From Bryopsis sp. KO-2023 (taxonomy: Eukaryota > Chlorophyta > Ulvophyceae > Bryopsidales > Bryopsidaceae): a stretch of DNA of 64,000 nt. Made by a program: the position numbers and the translations under genes. Positions 60,316-64,000 of the stretch are shown here, piece by piece (positions within the stretch are counted from its first letter, which is position 1; every line of letters starts with the position of its first letter). The notes under the pieces were generated by a model, which was not told where the DNA came from, did no database searches, and saw only the letters and a program-made list of their open reading frames with translations. The DNA lies in NCBI GenBank assembly GCA_030272585.1, contig BSYQ01000008.1:496001-560000 (forward strand). The letters run 5' to 3'.

Positions 60316-61949
60316 TCAGCGTTTCGAAATCACAGCGAATGAAATTCCACCCCCCAAAACCATTCCAAGAATAATATTTTTGACCCTCGTTCTCGGCCGC
60401 TTTTCCATGGATTTCCTCAAAATAGCGACTTGACGCTCCACCAACTCCAACTTCATTTTCAAACTTCGATTTTCATCCACGACACCGGCAAATATCACCT
60501 GCTACAGGAAAAAGAGAAGAAAAAAATCGCTTAGATTAGTGTACAGTCACATTTTCCGTAATTTTATTGGAAAAAACTAAAATGCCGCGGCCATCCATTA
60601 CAAGAAACTTTTCCCCACGCAAAAAAGATCAATAGTACTGCACCTCTGGAGGGTATCCCAGATCATCCAGGTCAATTGATCTTCGGCTCACCTGAGAAAA
60701 AAAGTCAGACAGAACTAAAGAAAAGTGAGCAAACACAGACAGATTTTGTCGAATTTTTGTTTGAAAAACCATAATATGAGGTGGCTGTAGACAGATAAAT
60801 GTGGGTTGCTCCACTCATGAGTTCTGATCCGCAATCTTGATTTTAACAAAAAATTGAGAAAGTGCATGGAGCATCCTCAAATCAGTATACTGATTAGAGG
60901 ATGAACACCAGGTGTAAAAAGAAAGAAAAAAGAAAAAAACATTCAGAAAAAGTCTTACTAAGCCCCTTTCTCCAAGACCTGGCATCCTTCCCTCTCTTCT
61001 GAGCCCAATGTTCAACCGAAACTGAGCAACAACAAAAAAGCGATCAGTTTGTCATGCACCTGATCAGTGAGCTTATGAACCCCCATCCCAAGCAGTTCAT
61101 TCACCAGGAGTCCAAGAAAAAAATAATAAAGTTCCGAATTTAAGTTTGTTTGATGTCAAACCTACCCTCTCATCAGGGGTTGAAATTATGACATCGCTGC
61201 AAGACCAATGTCCAGATGGCAAATCAGAGATTTTCCAGAAATACCAAAAATCCACCAGTCTCAGTTTCCCAGAAACCTCGGCCAAATACCTCCCTGCACA
61301 CATGTCTGACCGAAGCCCAATCTCACCACGACCCTAAAATACAATATCGATCATCAATTCAATTGAATTCCTGGTCGATCGATCTTATCCACCACTCCCT
61401 CCCTTTTCCTTTTTTTCACCACTGGAAAGCCTGGATATCCAGACAAGTGAAAATTCTACAACGCTTGTCCATTTAAATCTCAGGTTTTTCTTCACAGTAG
61501 ATGTGAGCTGGGAAACCAACGGTGAAAATTTCTTATGGTGAGCAATGAGGAGGGCAGCCTGTCCTGTCGATCATCAACTCTTCTTGCCAGTTTCGTGTCC
61601 TTGAGATCTGCTGGCGTTGCTTGCTTGCGTTAGAGATTTCCCTCCCCCATCCCCCATACCCTGATTTCCACCACAAACAGGCATTCTTCCGATTTTTGAT
61701 CCTGCGGCCGCAATCGCACGGCCCCATACTTATGAAGCGATCCTCTCTGCCCGCTCGCCTTCGCAGCCAATGGAGCGTCCTGAGAACACGCGACACAAAC
61801 ACGATTCCACCAGTCCACCCACCGACCCAACTCCTTGTCAAAGGGATTTGCACTTGTGCGGTCTCCGCTAGGGCAGGATCGAGCCAGACGCAAAAGAGCT
61901 GTTGAATGATCAGGGCGTTGAACCGAGCGTAAGGCTTACTTCTCGCCAT
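60316..61949 (-). CDS. tail-anchored coiled-coil protein, unrecognised
   Basis: Model of 236 aa in six exons: 61949-61940, 61898-61660, 61333-61166, 61021-60959, 60691-60644 and 60498-60316. All phases agree. The N-terminus MARTLLRLARS is basic and could be a mitochondrial presequence. A mixed globular part follows, with PFDKELGRWVDWWNRV, LHKYGAVRLRPQDQK, GRYLAEVSGKLRLVDFWYF and SDVIISTPDER. A short coiled coil (VDENRSLKMKLELVERQVAI) leads to a basic stretch and a C-terminal hydrophobic helix (NIILGMVLGGGISFAVI) ending in SKR. The layout of domain, coiled coil and C-terminal anchor resembles VAP-like or mitochondrial outer-membrane proteins, but no family motif is clear. The 10-nt first coding exon and the 41-bp intron are the weakest part. 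A competing out-of-frame ATG lies upstream at 62023. Confidence 0.65.
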
Positions 61950-62429
61950 AAACTCATGACGTCCCCATCGTTCAGCCCCTCCTTTGGCTTCGTGCACTTA
62001 ACGTATTCAAAACACTCCTCCATGGTTCTTTCACCAGCTCCTCGCCCAATTCTGCAACGCAGTGATTCTTTTCTTGTTTTCTCTTCAATCCAACGATCGA
62101 TCCTTCACGGTTTTCAAGCCAGCGCCGCCGTCATCTTGGACCGTTATGACGTGGGGTGGTTAGGTAGCCGAGTAATATCCTTGCCTGCTGGAACCGTCGA
62201 ACAAAATCAAACCAACCATCTTTTTGCCCCCAATGAAGGGACAATTCTAAAGTTTCTTACAATATAACCACCAATCGAGTCCTGCCTACCAACAAGCTTT
62301 CTCCTCCACATTGCTGCAATCCTGATATTCTCTCAATACGTTTCCAATCACTCCCTCATGAAAAATCATGCATGGAAAATCTAAAAAACAGGGAGTTTTG
62401 ATGGTGTTGCGGACTGGGGGGGGGAAAGT

Positions 62430-62620
62430 GACCCCCTGATGACGCACCCAGTACTTCTGATTTCATTCAAGTGGGGCATCGGTTGGGGAATCGCGACCTG
62501 TGGCAGGATGCGGTCCGCTTGCATTTCGAGGGGGGCTCCAAGAGTTTGCCGCTCTGTGGTGCAACGACGGCCGCCAATTCAACCGCCAAAACCGGGCAGA
62601 GAAAGGTGCGAACTTCGACT
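62430..62620 (+). other. possible 5' exon of the downstream + gene
   Basis: A GC-rich island of about 190 bp in AT-rich surroundings. One + frame reads VGHRLGNRDLWQDAVRLHFE then SLPLCGATTAANSTAKTGQR; another begins at an ATG (62439, MTHPVLLISFKWG). Either might be the first exon of the gene whose later exons lie at 63.5-63.9 kb. No splice join could be shown. Confidence 0.35.
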
Positions 62621-63520
62621 AGACACCTCGAAATGAAAACGTCAATTGGACCCTCGGCATTTTCACTAAAATCGCCAACAACAGGAAAAAAACCTGGAGC
62701 AAGGTTAGGCCAGACAAAGCTCGTGGCCCAGGGATGTCGATCTTGGGTGGAAATAGATGATTCTCAGTCTTTTTCCCTGCCAAATTTATGGTATTATCTC
62801 TGCTGAATTCGATCGAAGAGTGATTTGGGCGCACCTCCTCTGAAGCCTAACTCACAACCATTAGGAAAGCCTATTTTGGCCGGCAGTCCAATTAGTAACA
62901 GGCAGTTTCCATTCTGTGGAAGAAATGAGAGTGTAATTTTTTGTGGGGTTTGCGGTTTAGATGTCGGCGATTGAATCGTGACACTCGCATTTGGGGTGCT
63001 TCTCCAAATTGGAATCCTCAAAGCGTGCCTGATCCCAAGGTATGACTAAAAAGGCTAATTCGGGATGATCTGTGCAAGAATGAAACGTCCATTTCTCGAC
63101 TTGGAAGGAGAGAAGGGGCGGGGGGGGAGTAAAACTTTTGGTTGAGGTCTATAAATGTTGATTTGTAGAGGCAACGAACCCAACATGTACAAAAAAGAGA
63201 CAGAAGATGATAAAAGATCCATTTATACATATATTGTCGGAGTTTGGGTAAATGCTGGAGATCCCAAGCAGCCTTTGATCATGTCTTGACTAGATGCACA
63301 CCGCTGAAATCATTAGGCAAGCACGTTATTATTATTATATATTTTTTATTTTTTTGTGGATTATTATTTTTTTTTGGGGGGGGGGCGGACGATGGGGTGT
63401 CTCATGACAAATTCCTTTTTGACTTGAAAAAAAAAGCAACAGAAAAGAAAGAGTAGGGGGAAGATGATTTCCATTCAGGGTGAAAACTGTAGGTGATGCC
63501 TTCTCTCGATTTTGGCCCAG

Positions 63521-63930
63521 AAGATTGTGTCAAGGCTCAGCTCGATTCAATGAGGTCCAACGATGAACCTTGGTATGCTTATTTTTTTTCAATTTGATTA
63601 TCTCCCATTATCCAGACATATTACGAATGAATGAATGTTGAATTCACATATATATTTACATATATACGTCTTGTGAAATACAAATACAAATACGAAAAAA
63701 AAAGAATAAAATTTTATACAAATATTGAAGCCCAGGGTCTTTCGATTGCTTTCCTGTTTTTTGTTTTTCGGAGGAAAGGTTAATTATGATGTGGCAATTT
63801 TTTTTTTTGCACTTCAGGCCCAATCATGGATTGCAAACAATGTATGTATTTGCTGAGGATGCTGGAGGAATGGAGCGATCCTATTATTTTGGCTTTTCAA
63901 AAGACCTGTATCATTTTGATCATTTTCTTG
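63521..63930 (+). CDS. unrecognised protein, two internal exons; continues past window
   Basis: Two exons join in phase: 63521-63572 (acceptor GGCCCAG, donor TG|GTATGC) and 63818-63930 (acceptor CACTTCAG, donor TTG|GTGAGT). Together they encode DCVKAQLDSMRSNDEPWPNH, then GLQTMYVFAEDAGGMERS and YYFGFSKDLYHFDHFL. The sequence is compact, aromatic-rich and clearly protein-like, but I cannot name the family. Upstream exons (62.4-63.4 kb) were not resolved, and the gene continues beyond position 64000. Confidence 0.55.
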
Positions 63931-64000
63931 GTGAGTAATAGCAACATTTTCGGGAAAAAAAAGGTGAAAAGTAATGCAAAGGAAAAATGCATTTTGGGTC

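Overview
The window is nuclear DNA from an intron-rich, non-metazoan eukaryote. Nearly every gene recognised is split by GT-AG introns of about 40 bp to 1 kb. TGA and TAG stops both end good gene models, so the standard code fits. The proteins are eukaryotic housekeeping and regulatory types. A 97-residue NUXM/20.9 kDa-type complex I subunit points to a protist, alga or fungus-like lineage rather than an animal, because that subunit is known from plants, fungi and protists. I cannot place the organism more closely. Introns and spacers are full of A, T, C and G homopolymer runs.

Layout: (1) 1-700 (+), 3' end of an hnRNP A/DAZAP1-like RNA-binding protein. (2) 3590-9810 (-), an F-box/leucine-rich-repeat gene whose 4.7 kb last intron looks like a mobile element with 31-bp inverted ends, GTGCGGGG repeat clusters, a 100-bp-arm foldback and a truncated, frameshifted piece of a condensin subunit D2 gene. 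(3) 12305-14864 (+), a carbonyl-reductase-type SDR. (4) 15591-16684 (-), the complex I subunit, divergent from (5) 17109-22337 (+), an 836-aa protein with about five LOTUS/OST-HTH-like segments. (6) 23583-24636 (-), a small secreted Cys-rich protein. (7) 25.5-34.85 kb, an approximately 3 kb unit repeated in tandem (three copies plus a partial fourth). (8) 34.85-38.9 kb, mostly unassigned, with a long T-rich simple-repeat block. (9) 38913-41305 (-), proteasome lid subunit Rpn8/PSMD7. (10) 41963-47965 (-), an EF-hand-containing EMAP-like (EML) WD40 protein. (11) 48-51.9 kb, pyrimidine-rich spacer. (12) 51931-54607 (-), CAF1/CNOT7 deadenylase, divergent from (13) 56554-59316 (+), a PA14/Cys-rich/EGF single-pass receptor. 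(14) 60316-61949 (-), a 236-aa tail-anchored coiled-coil protein. (15) 63.5 kb to the window end (+), an unrecognised gene running out of the window.

Most gene models were built by hand, joining exons whose splice phases agree. Internal consistency (phase matches, family motifs spanning junctions, total length divisible by three) is the main evidence. Transcription and cross-species support were not available. Neighbouring genes do not form one pathway. RNA regulation recurs (hnRNP, LOTUS, CAF1), as do protein turnover (F-box, Rpn8) and the cytoskeleton (EML).

The best candidate for something new is the 4540-9292 element. It apparently carries host gene exons, and both splice sites of the intron it forms lie inside its own terminal repeats.
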